Assembly: GCF_040802235.1 (NCBI RefSeq) | Contig: NC_133167.1 | Span: 1,503,001-1,567,000, forward strand | Length of the DNA stretch: 64,000 bases | Source: Manis javanica | Lineage: Eukaryota; Chordata; Mammalia; Pholidota; Manidae | Direction of reading: 5' to 3' | Part shown: positions 25,155 through 37,020 of the stretch, piece after piece | Layout of the letters: the number at the start of each line of letters is the position of its first letter | Numbering within the stretch: position 1 is the stretch's first letter | Program-made: the position numbers and the translations under genes | The notes under the pieces: generated by a model | Told to the model about the DNA's origin: nothing | Seen by the model: only the letters and a program-made list of their open reading frames with translations | Databases searched by the model: none

Positions 25155-25395
25155 CTCCCCAGGACATGTCCCCCAGGACAGGACAGGCTCCCCTAAGACA
25201 GGACAGGACCCCCCAGGACAGGACAGGCCCCTCCTCAGGACATGTCCCCCAGGACAGGACAGGCCCCCAGGACAGGACAGGACAGGCCCCCCAAGGACAG
25301 GACAGCCCCCCCAGGACAGGACAGGACAGGCCCCCCAAGGACAGGACAGCCCCCTCCAGAACAGGACAGGACAGGCCCCCCAAGACAGGACATGT
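25155..25395. repeat. Minisatellite built on GGACA pentamers
   Basis: About 240 bp of imperfect 18-25 bp units: one to three 'AGGACAGGAC'-type repeats followed by a run of C (GGCCCCCCAAGG or similar). At least ten units occur. Unit length varies because the GGACA pentamer number varies, a nested repeat structure. Two units contain the palindrome GGACATGTCC (25162-25171 and 25238-25247). Frames open through it on both strands are repeat artefacts. Confidence 0.9.
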
Positions 25396-27080
25396 AATGT
25401 GCTCCTGCGGCATCAACCCCGTTAGGACAACTTGCCCCCAGTGGGCAGAGGAAGGAGCTGAAGGGACCTTTGCTTCAGGCTCCCAGACGCACAAAACCGG
25501 AGCCCACCGAGAGACTGGCTCTTCTGCTAAAACGCAGTGCTGGCACTGGAGGGGAGGGCACAGGGACACGGGCTGGTGGCCGAGCCAGGCAGGTTTCTGC
25601 CCCATGTGCCTTCAGCCTGGGCCGCCCCACTGGCCGCACATGGTCCTCACGGGGGCCTCTGTGCTGACCGCACAGCACTGGGGCGCATGCGGTGATGTCA
25701 GGGATATGCCACCCTGTCGCTGACCACACAGCCCTTTGGGGACACTGCCCACCTGGGTCCTCGAAGGGCACACAGGCTTTGCTGTCAGCCCCCGCGTCTG
25801 CTGGGGGCCTCGTCCCACCTGGGCCGCTCTCCTGGTCACTCCGGCCGCTCTGAAGGGGGTCTGGGGGTCCTGGTCCCCCGAGGAGCAGTGCGCTTCTTGG
25901 TCTCCTGTCCCTCTCCCCTTGAGCAACTCAGGCGGGGCCAGCCAGAGGCTTCCCAGAGGGCAGGGGTGTCCGCCCAGCACCTGTCCTGCCCATCCCAGCC
26001 TGGCACTGCTTGGCCCTGCACCCTCCCTCCTGCCTCCAGCCCTGATGCTTAGATCCACACCGTCCAACGCCCTCCCCACCCTTGGTCTGAGCAGGAGCCT
26101 CACTGCCCCCACAGCTAAGTCCTACGACCCAGGCAGGCCGGCAGGGGCCCCGGGAGCCTGCAGGCAGGCATGCTGGGCCCTCCCTTCCCGAGAGGCCCTG
26201 ACACTGGACTGTCCGCCCCACACAGGGCAGGCCCCACAGCACCCCCGCAGCGCCCCCCACAGTCCCCCCATTGCAGCCCCCCCGTGGCCCCAGGCCATTG
26301 CAAACCAAGCCCCTGGTCTGTTTCCCAAGTGCTGGATGACGCTGCCCAGCCAGATGCCACCAGACCACAAAGTGCGCTTTGAAGTTTCTTCACTTAATCT
26401 CCGATCTGCAGCCCCCGCTACCCCCAGAAGACAAGAGCAGAGGAGCGGGTTCCCGGGCCTGGAAAGGAAAGGGCAGCAGCTGGGTAGCATGTGTCATCCA
26501 TCAGTGGAGGCACGAGCAGGTGGGCGGCACCCCCGGGCACTGCCACCAGATTGAGGGTTTGGGTCCAGTGAGTGGAGGGGCCTGGGACCCCAGGCTGGGC
26601 AGGCGCCTCCCGCAGGGCAGCAGTGACAGGACCTGCCCTGAGGTGGCCCCCACAGGTGCCCCCGCCTGCCCCTTGTACCACCTGCATGGCTGGGGAGGCG
26701 CTGCCTGCTGTGCATGGGGGAGGGACCCCTGGGTCAGGAGAACTCTGCAGCGCAGATCTGGAAGCTTCCCAGGGCACCCACCCCATCCCCACCCAGTCTT
26801 GTTCAGGGGCACCCGGGAGGGCATAATCAGAAGGTTCTCTGGGGCTCCTGGGCACCATGTATGCAGATTCAGCCCCCTAGCCCTGCTGTCAGGAACCCTG
26901 CACCCTGGCTGCACCAAACATGCCTATGGCTGGCTTCCTCTGGCTTCCAGAAAGTGCCTTTCTCCCTGCGGCAAGAATGGAGCCGTGTGGCAGCAATGCC
27001 CACAGGTGGCTTGGGCATGAAGGGCAGTGTGGCCGCTCCCTCCGGGTAGACTCACCGCGTGCCCCGAGCCCCGCATCTCC
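25396..27080. other. GC-rich unique sequence with long spurious frames
   Basis: Contains plus-strand frames of 272 codons (25736-26554) and 213 codons (26379-27020), opposed by several minus frames of 138-166 codons over the same bases. No motif or domain was recognised and no repeat was seen. Confidence 0.5.
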
Positions 27081-27082
27081 AC

Positions 27083-27185
27083 TCAATCATCCGGCTGCCC
27101 ACAGTTAGGCCCATTTCACAGCGAGGAGGGCCCTTGAGATCACACAGCTGGCAAGTTGGGGCGTCAGGGCAGCTCCTTGCAGAGG
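27083..27185 (+). repeat. MIR SINE fragment
   Basis: Diverged MIR core in sense order: a CCCATTTCACAG block, then GAGATCACACAGCTGGCAAG, then GGGGCGTCAGG, as in the conserved MIR core and downstream block. Confidence 0.6.
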
Positions 27186-27369
27186 GCGTGGTGGCACATG
27201 GGCACGGCGCCCAGGACCTACCTCCTCCCTGCAGCCAGCGCCCAGTCCTGGCCCCGTGGTCCTGGGTCCCCAGGCTGGGGAAACTGCCTCAGGGCTGAAT
27301 TCCAGGGTTTTTTCAGACATGAACCCGAGCAGAGAGACCCCCTGCCGAAAGCACGCGTTGCCTTAGGGT

Positions 27370-27639
27370 TCCGACTCGTTCTGTTCTCTATATGAACGCC
27401 TCTTTCACAGTGTGTTCGGTCTATGAAAGCTCAAGAGCTGTGCATGTAATGATATGTGCACTTTCCTGTATTAAATTAGATTTCAATAAAACTTTTTTTT
27501 TTAAACTACATTTCAAGGCAATAGCAGCTGCTTTTGAGCTATTCAACTTCTTCCCCGAGGCTTCAGGCAACTAGAGCCTTAGACCTCATTTAAATCAGAA
27601 ACACAATATTTAAAGAATAATTTCCCTTTAAAATGATTT
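27370..27639. other. AT-rich single-copy island
   Basis: AT-rich unique sequence with no L1/MIR signature. A T9 run lies at about 27493. It has a mix of homeodomain-type words (TTTAAATCAG, AATAATTTCCC), but these are common in AT-rich DNA. Confidence 0.3.
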
Positions 27640-27975
27640 ATCAGTAATGAAATGCTGTGCAACTATTACATAGAATGTGACAGCTCTTTGTGAACCGATA
27701 TAAATAAATCCTCAAAGCTTGCAGTTAGGACCCGGAGTCAGGTGTATAATAGGGTATCATTTGTGTTATTTTTAAAAAAGGGAAAAAAGAGTAGGTTCCT
27801 TCTCGACTACATGTTCATGGACCCACGGGGACACACAAGGCTGGTAATTCTGGACGTCTCTGGAAGGGAAGTTCCCGGGTGGCTGAGGACAGGGCTGGGG
27901 GGCAGCACTTCCATCCACTGTACCCCCTTTTATACCTTTTGAAGTTTGTTCCAGGTGAATCATTACCTATTACAA
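27640..27975 (+). mobile_element. L1 LINE 3'-end fragment (sense)
   Basis: Follows the L1M 3' order: 'ATGCTGTGCAACTATTACAT', the 'GTATAATAGGGTATCATTTGTG' region, a 'TAATTCTGGACGTCTCTGGAAGG' region, 'GGGTGGCTGAGGACAGGG', and 'TACCCCCTTTTATACCTTTTGAA'. 5'-truncated and non-coding. Confidence 0.75.
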
Positions 27976-28334
27976 ATTCATTTGATATTCAAAGGTGAAG
28001 CCTTCTAGAAAGAAGGTCTTGTTTTCTATCCTCATCCACTCTCAAACCCGTTTTCTTTTCACGGGCTTCTCTTCCCTGAAAGGAGCAATTTGAAAATGAT
28101 TCCCACACACTCCATTTGTGATACTGAACATCAAACATCATAACTTTGAGGGATCAGGCTTGCTCTTCAATCACAGAAAGAAAAAATGAAACTGTTTTCC
28201 ACATTAAAAATAGGGAGGAATGCACACAGTTAGTGCACACATTCTGATCAAAGTTCCCCAAGTGGTACAAAATCAGAGCTCCTTTTTCCAATTAAAAAAT
28301 GTATAAAATATTGAAAAAATATTTAAAAGGTGGA
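27976..28334. other. AT-rich sequence between two L1 ends
   Basis: No recognisable repeat or gene. A 33-bp stretch near 28285-28330 is strongly A/T and may be the ragged start of the next L1. Confidence 0.35.
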
Positions 28335-28920
28335 AAACAGTATTACAATTTCTAAAAAAAAAACCCAGCAAACATGGACTTCCTATATGATCAGCAATCC
28401 CACTTCTGGTTATACACCAAAAAAATTGAAAGCAGAGTATTAAAGAGATACTTACACACCCATATTCATAGCAGCATTATTCACAATAGCTAAAATGTGG
28501 AAATAACCCAAGTCCATCAAGGGATGAATGGAAAACAAATGTGCTTCGCCACACAAGGGAATATTATGCAGCCTTAAAAAAGGAAGGAACCCCTAATGCA
28601 TCACAACGTGGGTGAGCCCTGCAGACATAATGCTAAGTGAATAAGCTGATCAGAAAAGGGCAAGTACAGTATGACTTCCTGCGAGGCCCCTACAGGGGTC
28701 AGATTCAGAGACAGAATAGAAGGCGGGGCCTGGGGCTGGGGGAGGGGAAGGAAGGCAGTGGTCAGTGGGGCAGGGTTTCCAGCTGGGAAGAACAAGTTCT
28801 GGAGATGCTTGGGGGTGGCATGTACATGAATGTACTTAATGCCACCGAGTTGTACACCTCAAAGTGGTTGAAGTGGTAAAATATAAGTTATGAGCATTTC
28901 ACACAATATTTTTTAAAGAC
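28335..28920 (+). mobile_element. L1 LINE fragment: ORF2 C-terminus to 3' UTR (sense)
   Basis: Clear L1 3' end: 'TATATGATCAGCAATCCCAC', 'ACACCCATATTCATAGCAGC', 'ATTATTCACAATAGC', 'GGAATATTATGCAGCC', then the 3' UTR with 'GGGCCTGGGGCTGGGGGAGG', 'AAGTTCTGGAGATGC', 'AATGTACTTAATGCCACC' and 'TTGTACACCTCAAAG'. Ends in ATATTTTTTAAAG without a clean poly(A) tail. Diverged, with no intact frame. Confidence 0.87.
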
Positions 28921-30835
28921 GCTGATGCTGAAGGGAGCCTCCTTAAGCCAAGGGAGCCCTTTAAACGTGCTCGGGAGCCTGGTGGGCGCTGGGGGCATGG
29001 CGATCCAGGCTCTACCTCAGGGGTGCCCAGAGCATGATCCATGCGGCTTTTCCCCAACCTGTAAAAAGACAAGGGTTGGGCGTTCGGAGCTGCCACAACC
29101 CTGGCAAACAGCCTGGCCCCCAGCCTGACGTCCGGCCACCCAGGTGACTGGCCTCTCCCCTCCCTCCCAGCAGCCAGCCTTCTCCTGTGACAGTCAGTCA
29201 CCAGTCACAGAGTTAGTTAGGTTAAAAAAAAAGAAGATGATTTCCCCTTTTCAATTTTCTAGGAGGTCAGAGTGTTGGGGTGAGTGGGGTGAGTATAATT
29301 ACAGCTCTTCTCCCCCCTTAGGGGCCATGCCTAAGGTGAACAGGTAGATTCTAACACAGGTGTTAAAACTCAACTTGCTGGGGAAAAGAGAACTTGAGAA
29401 AGTCATCACAAATGGTGTTCTGGTGGTGGAAACACTTCCACCTGCACCCAGGCCCTGGGGGATTCGGGCCAGGCAGCAAGGTCACTGTGTGGGGCGCAGC
29501 GGCTTCCCTCCAGGCCGGCTTGGAGGCTGGAGAGTTGGGCCTGAGCCTCAACACTGGGCATGAGGGCCATTCGGTGCCAGACACCACCATGGGGCCCAGG
29601 AACACAGACCAGCACTGGGGTCCCGCGGCCGGCCTCAGGCACAGTGGCGGCCCTAGGAGCCAGATGCAGGCAGTCTCAGGCCAGCCGGGCCCAAGTGGCC
29701 TGCCCTCAGGAGGTCCCGTGTCAGAGCCAGGGTGTGCTGCTCCGCACCTCCGCCTGTGGCCCATCTCCTCCAGCTCGGAACATCCACAGCCACCCAGGAC
29801 ATGACCCTCACTTACCCTGGGGCCCCGAGAGGCAGAGAGGAGGCACAGCCTTGGGAGTGGCTGGTCTACTGGGGAAGCACTCCTGGGGGATGGGGGATCC
29901 TGAGCAGGTAGAAATGGCAGGAAGGGGAACAGAGCTGGGGGGGTGGGGCAGTGGGGCCCGTCTGTGCTGCAGGGACGTTGTTCTCCAGCTAGGCCCCCCA
30001 GGGCCAGGGAAGCCGGTGCCATTAGGCAGTGCCATGTACCCTTTGCTGCTGGCAGAGGAGAAGCCCCTGCAGAGGGGAGCTTCGCGGTGCGGCTGCAAGG
30101 ACATGTGCACAGGTGATTCCGGTAACTGCTGAAGTAAACAGTGGGCGGAGAACCCACAGGTGGCCTGTACGCCAGCGGGGGACACCGAGGTCCAGAAAAT
30201 GAGGTGCATGATGGAGAAAACAAGGAGCCGCCTGGGCATTCTCCCCGCTGTGTCAGGCACCAGCGGCTCGAGAACATGTCACTGCTGTGGCGCCCCAGAT
30301 GGCGACCCGCCACCAGGGATCCTGCCAGTCCCCAGGCGCTGGGCACCTGCTGCATGCCCACCACACCCAGCTGTCCACAGGCAGTCCCCGCCCACAAGGA
30401 AGACTAGAAAAGACAGATAAAGAGGAGAATCAGGAAGTGTGAGCAAGGTCTGAAGGGGTTGGTGGCCGTCAGCAAGTCAAGGCTATCCCTGGAGGGAGGT
30501 GGCGTCCCTGGGGAAGAGCATCCTGGGGGCCACCACTTCTCTGTCTTCCCACTACAACAGCCTCCCTGCCACCCCGCCGACCAACTGCAGTCACCTGCTT
30601 TATGCCTTGGGAAAGAGAAGTGGCAGCAACTTGAATGTCAGCTGAAGAGTTTCGATACTAAAAGCCTGGCTTTGACATGTATCCATCCAACTCGGGGCTT
30701 TGGGACAGAAATATGAAAACGGGACAAAATCAGGAGGAAACCCCGGCTAGAAACTCACCTAATGAAGTACTCACAGCTTGGTGCACTGACACTGTTAACT
30801 TTTGTGGGGGCCTCTGCCAACTTCTCCCAGGCCAC
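28921..30835. other. GC-rich unique sequence with the window's longest open frame
   Basis: The minus strand is open for 344 codons from 30397 to 29363, the longest in the window. The same DNA has plus frames of 136 and 190 codons and a second minus frame of 150 codons, and the translated composition (P, G, S, R, W, C) is that of random GC-rich DNA. No signal peptide, transmembrane run or domain was recognised. I treat it as non-coding. Confidence 0.5.
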
Positions 30836-30839
30836 TGGT

Positions 30840-31065
30840 GCATGAAAACAATGTAATATAGTGATTCAATTTTCTAAGGAATCAGTTAGCAATTAAACCG
30901 AGAATGTTTGGAAACAGATATAAAATTCTAAAGAGAATTGCCATTTAAACTTTAACTTTTCTGAGCAACAAGGGGATAATAGGGAACAGCTAAGAAATTT
31001 CTCTTGAATTTCAGTGAGGAAATTATAAAAATTGAGGTCACATGCCCTTTGGGATTCTTTAAATG
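30840..31065. other. AT-rich single-copy island
   Basis: AT-rich, non-repetitive, with mixed words such as TTAGCAATTAAACC and no LINE signature. A possible conserved non-coding element, not testable from one sequence. Confidence 0.3.
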
Positions 31066-32565
31066 AACGACTGACCTTGATGTGGCCCCGGAAGGCAGCA
31101 AGGGCGTCAGGATGCTCTGCTGGGGCGCATCCGCCTAGTCCCGGTTACCAGATCTGGGGACAGCCAGGGAGATCCTGGCATGTTGGTTGTGGGTCACTGG
31201 AAGCACCAGTTGTTCTAAGCAGATGGTTCTAGAAATACAGACCTTTTATTACTCTAGGGAATGTTCACATATGTACAAATCACCCATCTCAGCTTTGTTC
31301 TCCATTCACTCAGTGGCATGGAGGAATAATGAGCATGCACGCATCAGACACATACAAGGCCCCCTGAATCCAATGACACTACGTCAGGGACAGTGCTGTC
31401 CCTGAGTTCCCCCGCTAGGTTCAGAAGCCGCAATGAGCTGCAGGTGGGACCTATGGGAATGTGGCCCTAGGGCCCCTCGTCTTTGTTAGAAGAGGCCCAG
31501 GCTCCGTCTGCAGCTCCTGTGGACCATTCGCCTCGCACACAGATGTCCTATCATCTGTTGAGTGAGAGCCGGGTGAACCCCAGTCTCACTAACACCCCAC
31601 AGTTTGTCTGTGGCATTGAGATCCCATCACACTGAGCTTGAGCTCTCGCGACTCCCTCGGCAGCCTCTTGTTCAGCCAAACAGGCCTGACCCGTGCATCC
31701 ATCTTTTCCAGGGCTTGTTTTCGGTGCACACATAAACATGTGGATTTTATCAAGGAAGTGCTTTAGAAATGCAGTTAACTGTTGTGGAAATTTGCTCTGC
31801 ATGTTGATTGTCCTTACTTAGGCTTCAGTTTGCCAAAGGTCAGCAGTCAATTCAGAGCCAGGATAACTGGGACCAATAAATCACAGATCCTGTGTGCACA
31901 GACCCCATGTGGAGAATTGTCACTGTGGACACCCTGGAACTCAGATAATGTAAACCTCCATCAGGAAAAGAAGTGCTCTGGAAATTGAAAATGCTTGAGA
32001 AACAGTGAGCGCGGCCAGTGGAGGCTTGAGTCAGCCTTCTAGGGGAAAAGGGCTGCTTTCTTCAGGTGACCCCTGGCGGAGGCCCATAAGAAGGGGCAGC
32101 TTCTCTGTCAAGGAAATCCAAGACCTGACCGCTCTGAAAACGGACTGGAGTGCTCGGGAAGCGGGCTGCACATCCCACATTGCAAATCTGACAGCTTCCC
32201 GAAGCTGGCCTTTCCCCGCCCTTAAATGAAACCCACCTTTCACCCCACGTTCTCCCTGGCACCTTCCAACCTGCCTATTCCCCTCAGGTACCTCCCCACC
32301 TCACCTGAACCCCCTGCCTCTTGGCACCCTGGGCCTCCCCAGGCGTCCACAGAGCCAAGTCCGCACTCCAGCCCTCATCCTGCACCCGAGACCTCGCCTT
32401 CCTCCTGCAAACCCTCCCCTCCCTTCTCTTCCAGGGCCGCACCCAAACCAAGCCCCCCCACTCCAGCCACGTCCTGTGTCCCATACCTGCCTTCTGTGCA
32501 CTTCCACGCACCTTGGCCAGCCCTGCAGAGCTCCTTCCTCTGCTGCCCATGTCCTTGGCTGTGCA
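31066..32565. other. Unique sequence, C-rich toward the right
   Basis: No gene recognised. 32230-32560 is C-rich, with frames of 116 and 102 codons on opposite strands over the same bases, both artefactual. Confidence 0.45.
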
Positions 32566-32569
32566 GCAG

Positions 32570-33650
32570 TTTCTGATTTGATGTGGCCCCACTTCCCTAT
32601 TTTTGCTTTTGTTGCCTGTGTTTTGGTGTCATATCCAAGAAACCATTGCCAAGACCACTGTCAAAGCTTTCCCCTGTGTTTTCTTCTAGGATTTTTACAG
32701 TTTCAGGTCTTGCCTCTAGGTGTTCAGCTGATCATGATTGATTGTTGGGTGCGATGTACGGTAAGGGTGCAGTTTCACGGCATCCATGTGGGCCCTGGTT
32801 AGTTCTCCCAACACCATTTATTGAAGAGACTGTGATCCCTCCATCGTGTGTTCTTAACACTGCTGACAAAGACCAGTGGACCGTATAAGCATGGGTTTAC
32901 TTCTGGACTCTGTTCTGACCCTGTGGTCTCTGTGTCTGTCTTAGGCCAGTACCACACTGTTTTAATTACTGTAGCTTTGTAACTTTGACGTCGGAAGGTG
33001 TGACGCCTCCAGCTTTGTTCTTCCTTCTCAAGGTTGTTTACGCTGGTCATTTTGTCTTCTGTGGTTCCATAGAAACTTTAGGATATAAACTTTCTTTTTC
33101 CATATAAAATGGTATTGAGATTTTGATAGGGATTGCATTGAATCTACAGGTCACTCTGGGTAGTGCGGGCATCCTAGCAATATTAATTCTTTCATGACAT
33201 GGGATGTGTTTACATTTATCTGTGTCTGATTTCAGCAAGGTCATGTGATTTTCATTGTACAGGTCTCTACCTCCTTGTTAAGTATTCCTAATTATTTTGT
33301 CCCTTTCATTGCTATTGTAAATGGGATTGTTTCCTTCATTTCCTTTTCAGATGGTTCATTGTTCATATATAGAAACAGCAAACTTTTGTATGTTGAGCTG
33401 AATTTGTATCCCACAACTTCACTGAATTTGTTTATTAGTTTTAACAGCTGTTTTAATCAGTCTTTAGGGTTTTCTGCATGTAAGATCGTGCCATCCGCAG
33501 AGATAACTGCGCCTCCTGTACAGTTCAGACGTCTTTCCTTTCTTTCTCTTACCCGATCGCCTCCTCTGTCCGTCCCTCAGTCAGCCTTCCTGGCCACCCG
33601 TCTGTGGCTGTCACGCGTCACCTCTCACAGTTAATACCATGACATTTACT
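32570..33650 (-). mobile_element. L1 LINE ORF2 fragment (antisense), about 1.1 kb
   Basis: The plus strand is T-rich and reads as the complement of L1 ORF2: 'CCAACACCATTTATTGAAGA', the 'GCCAGTACCACACTGTTTTAATTACTGTAGCTTTGTA' region (32945-32982), 'ATAGGGATTGCATTGAATCT', 'TAGCAATATTAATTCTTTC', 'TGTATCCCACAACTTCACTG', and 'TTTTCTGCATGTAAGATC'. This is the second half of ORF2, from the RT palm region onward. A plus-strand frame of 129 codons here is antisense to L1 and not a gene. There is no 5' or 3' UTR, so it is truncated at both ends. Confidence 0.9.
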
Positions 33651-33656
33651 AGTTTG

Positions 33657-34010
33657 AATGTGTTTATTTGTGTGGGGGCAGAATCGTGGTCTTTCAGGTT
33701 GTCCACACCCTAATCCCAAGACCCTATAAATATTTAGGTTACATAGCAAAGGGGACTCGCATCTGCTAATCATTTGGCTTTAATATGGGGAGATAATCCT
33801 GGATCATACAACTGGGCCCAGTGTAATCACGGGGTCCTTTAAAACGGACGCGGGAGGAAGGAGGGGAGGGTCAGAGGGAGACGCAGCCACAGGGGCAGAG
33901 TGGGAGGGGTGCCTCCAGCCGGGGCACCGAGGGCCTCGGCACTGGGAGAGGCATGGAGACACTCCTCCCCGAGCCGCCTGCCCACACGGCGATCTCAGCC
34001 TGGACGCCCA
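33657..34010 (+). mobile_element. Solo LTR, MaLR (MLT1/MST)-like, sense
   Basis: Matches the order of an old mammalian MaLR-type LTR: 'CACACCCTAATCCCAAGACC', 'ATATTTAGGTTACATAGCAAAGGGGACT', 'ATATGGGGAGATAATCCTGGAT', 'GGGCCCAGTGTAATCACGGGGTCC', then 'AGGAGGGGAGGGTCAGAGG'. The subfamily is from memory and not certain. No internal retroviral sequence adjoins it. Confidence 0.65.
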
Positions 34011-34154
34011 GCCAGACCCCGCCCAGGACTGTGGCACAGCGAATGACTGTTGTGTCGCCCAGTGTGTCTGCGGAGGCTCGTCAAGGCAGAAGTGGGGAGC
34101 CAATAGCCCTGGGGGGTCCCTCTCCCCCTCCATGGGGCAAAAACTACGAGGGCA

Positions 34155-34235
34155 GCTGTGCTTTCGTGCATTGTTTGTGCTTAGAATTTAGCAGTTGCTC
34201 CATGAATATTTGCTGAGAGAATAAATGAATGAAGA
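34155..34235 (+). repeat. L2 LINE 3'-end fragment (sense)
   Basis: 'TGCTCCATGAATATTTGCTG' followed by 'AGAATAAATGAATGAA' is the sense-strand L2 3' end. Confidence 0.6.
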
Positions 34236-36880
34236 ATTCCAACAAACCCATTCCTAAGATAAGAAAAAAATATCTGTCTTCATTCCACAGAGGGATGGCC
34301 TGAAGTATAAGCCCCCCGATAGAACAAGAAACCCACCTTGCCTTCCCGTGTGAAGGGGCCCCTCCGCCCGCAGGGCAGCCGCGAGAAGGAAGCCGCAGCT
34401 GGGCCGGGGAGCCGGTGGCCGGCTGCATGGACCTCCGTGGTGGCCCCGAGCTGACCCGTCCCCACTCGGGCACCTGGGCTGATGCATCAGCATGTTGGAG
34501 GAGGCAGTCAGGGAAGGGAGAGACCAGGACAGGTGCCCACTCATGGCTCTGTCCCCTCCCTGCCGGTCAGCCCGAGACCCTGGGCAGCGCGCTCCAGCCA
34601 GGCCGCAGCCCCTCTCCGCCTCCGCTCCAGGGCCTGCCGCTCTCCTCTGGAACGGAGCCAGCCCTGCCTGGAGCAGGGAGGGCGGAGAGTCAGCCCTTTA
34701 GAGCACCCCTGAACTTTTCAGATGAGTCATTAAGCACAAAGGAAAGCAAAAGACACAGCTAGCACCTCTAAACGTGCCTCAGGAGGCGGAGGTGCAGAGG
34801 GTGGGGATGAGCCAAGCAGAGGCGGTGCCTGCATCTGAGCCCCAGGCATCTGTGCGGGGCTAGGGCGCTGGGGGCCGGCTGCACCTGCTTCTCTGCCCTG
34901 CCTTCTCCCCCCTTTTAATTCCTGGCCAAAGCAAAGGAAAAAGGGGGAGGGGGCGACGGGGACAGAGGCAGTGCCATGGGGCGGGGGGACGGGCTTGTCG
35001 TAGTGGATTATTATCATGCTTGGAGGCAGTTGTTCAGAGACAAACCAAGGCTCCCTGGGCCAGCCTCAAAAGCATTTTGCAGGGAGAATCGGTCTGTGGT
35101 TTAAAGAAAGCCTCTCCTGTAAGTAAGTGGTGAGCATGCATCAGACATTTGCTTAACTCATGAGTGAGGGGGCCAGCAGGGCAGCTAAGCTGGCACAGAG
35201 AGCATTTTGAGAGCTGGGTGTTTATAAGCAACGGGGAAAGGACGTTAAACAAGATTGCCACAAACTCGGCTGTGGTCCTACAGGGCAAACGGTACCATAG
35301 CTTCTGAGTCGTCTTTTCCAAGAGGCAGGAATCATTTGCATCCCTACTGAGCAGAAGTCTGTGAGGTCACAAAGTCTTGGGAAGGTAGCCGCTCAGCGAA
35401 TAATGTGTCAAACACAGACAGCTCCCCAGCGCCTCCATCTCTCCCTGTAGGGCTGGGCCCTCTGCACTCAGACCACATGCCTCCCGCCAGCACGCCCGGC
35501 CCTCTGCACATGGCTTCTGGCCCTAAGTAAGGCAGATCCTGCCCCAACGTGGTTCCCTCTCTGCGATGACCTTGAGAGACCCCTCTGAAGGCCACAGTGA
35601 TCTCTCTTCACTACAGGGTGGCAGGTAATGGGGGGCAGGAGCCAGTCAGGGTGCCATTCCAAGCCTGCAAGCAGGTGGTTCAGAGGGGCCGAAGCCAGGG
35701 AGGGCTGCAGGCCGGGACCCTGAACCCACAGCAGGGCTGCCGTGTGGGAGTTAGAGCAGGTCAGTGGCCGGGCACCTGCATGGGGCCAGAGACCAGTCAC
35801 CCAAGGACCACCTCGGAAAGGCAAGGGGTCTTCCAGCATCCAACACTTGGGACAGTGGCCACAGAAGAGTGGGAGCAGCATTGTAAAGGTAACAGGTATC
35901 AGATCAACAAGATAGAACCCAAAATGAACACACAGCCCAGGAAGGAGTTTTGCTGAAGTAAATGGAAAGGGTTCATACCAGAGACCTATGAACATCACCA
36001 TATTTTTATGCTTCGAACCTATAGTTATGGGATCGGAGGTTCCCTTTTGCGTAGCCATGGGGTTGGACATACTGGGTCGCACCCTCCTCACTGGATTGGG
36101 GTCACTGAATCAGGACCAGAGAGCCTCCAGCTGGGACACTCGCCAGAGGTGGGAGGACATCCACGAGGGAGGCCCTGAAGAACGTGCAACGCGAGCAGGG
36201 CTGTCTGGAGGGGACTCAGGGGACACGGTCAGTGGCCGTGGTCTGCTCTCACTGATTGGCGCACAGAGCCATGACAGCAAGAGGCCCTTGCAAGGTGTAT
36301 GCTTCCGGGAAACAGCCTGCTGGCCAGAGTCCAGGACTCCAGTGGACCAGACGACCCAGTGTGTAGCGGTGCATGTGTGCGTGTGATCCTAACCACGCTC
36401 CTAAACACGATCGGCAGTGCGGCCTTGTCCTGCCCGTGCTGAGGCGGCACCTGTGGAGAATGGGCTGTGACTGGCCTGCAGGTCATAGCTCAGGGGCGCC
36501 AGCACTTGCACAGGAGCCGTGGCGATGGGGACAGTGACCCTCGGCAATGCACCCAAGGACGAGGCCCCACCTGGAGGAGCAGAGCTAGGGCCAAACTTTC
36601 AACTCTGAAAACTTCCAAACCCGAAGAATTGGGTGCTATTTTTATTAGGAAAGAGATCATTTCCTGCAATCTCATATTTAACTGAGAGAGAAGAGACACT
36701 GGGATTGCCCTAAGCACCGGCCTCCTCTATTTTCTGAGAAAGCGGGTCACCTGCATTACTTGGTTTCATCTTCAGAGCCTCTCATGGCAAACGGTGTCTA
36801 TGATGCCAAAGAACAAAACTGCATGATCGGGAAATGCTCCTCCTGGCATGTGATGCACAGTCCTGCCCAAATCTGCAGTG
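34236..36880. other. GC-rich unique sequence
   Basis: 34316-34475 is CpG-rich (about 14 CpG in 160 bp). Frames up to 207 codons (minus 36091-35468) and 132 codons (plus 35988-36386) overlap and have no known domain. 35880-36090 reads like diverged interspersed repeat but I cannot name it. Confidence 0.4.
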
Positions 36881-36884
36881 TGGA

Positions 36885-37020
36885 CATAACCTCACAGATG
36901 CTCTGAAGGCAGATACTGAAGTAAAAACTTTATATATGAAAAAACAGGTGCTCTGAAATGTAAGACTCTTGCCCAAGAGCTCACAGTGGGTTCGAGAACC
37001 AGAGCCAGTTTATTCGTGGA
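36885..37020 (+). repeat. MIR SINE fragment
   Basis: Contains diverged MIR downstream-core words: 'CTCTTGCCCAAGAGCTCACA', then 'GGGTTCGAGAACCAGAGCC', in sense order. It overlaps the left edge of the CpG island. Confidence 0.5.

Noticed and set aside
25117..25723. Open frames of 162 (minus) and 192 (plus) codons across the GGACA minisatellite
   Set aside because: They are repeat translation artefacts: both strands are open only because the repeat unit lacks stops.
32570..33650. Plus-strand 129-codon frame at 33245-33634 considered as a gene
   Set aside because: It lies on the antisense strand of an L1 ORF2 fragment and is a by-product of that repeat.
35960..36100. Possible retroviral internal fragment
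   Set aside because: The phrasing looked repeat-like, but I could not tie it to any family and no frame is meaningful.
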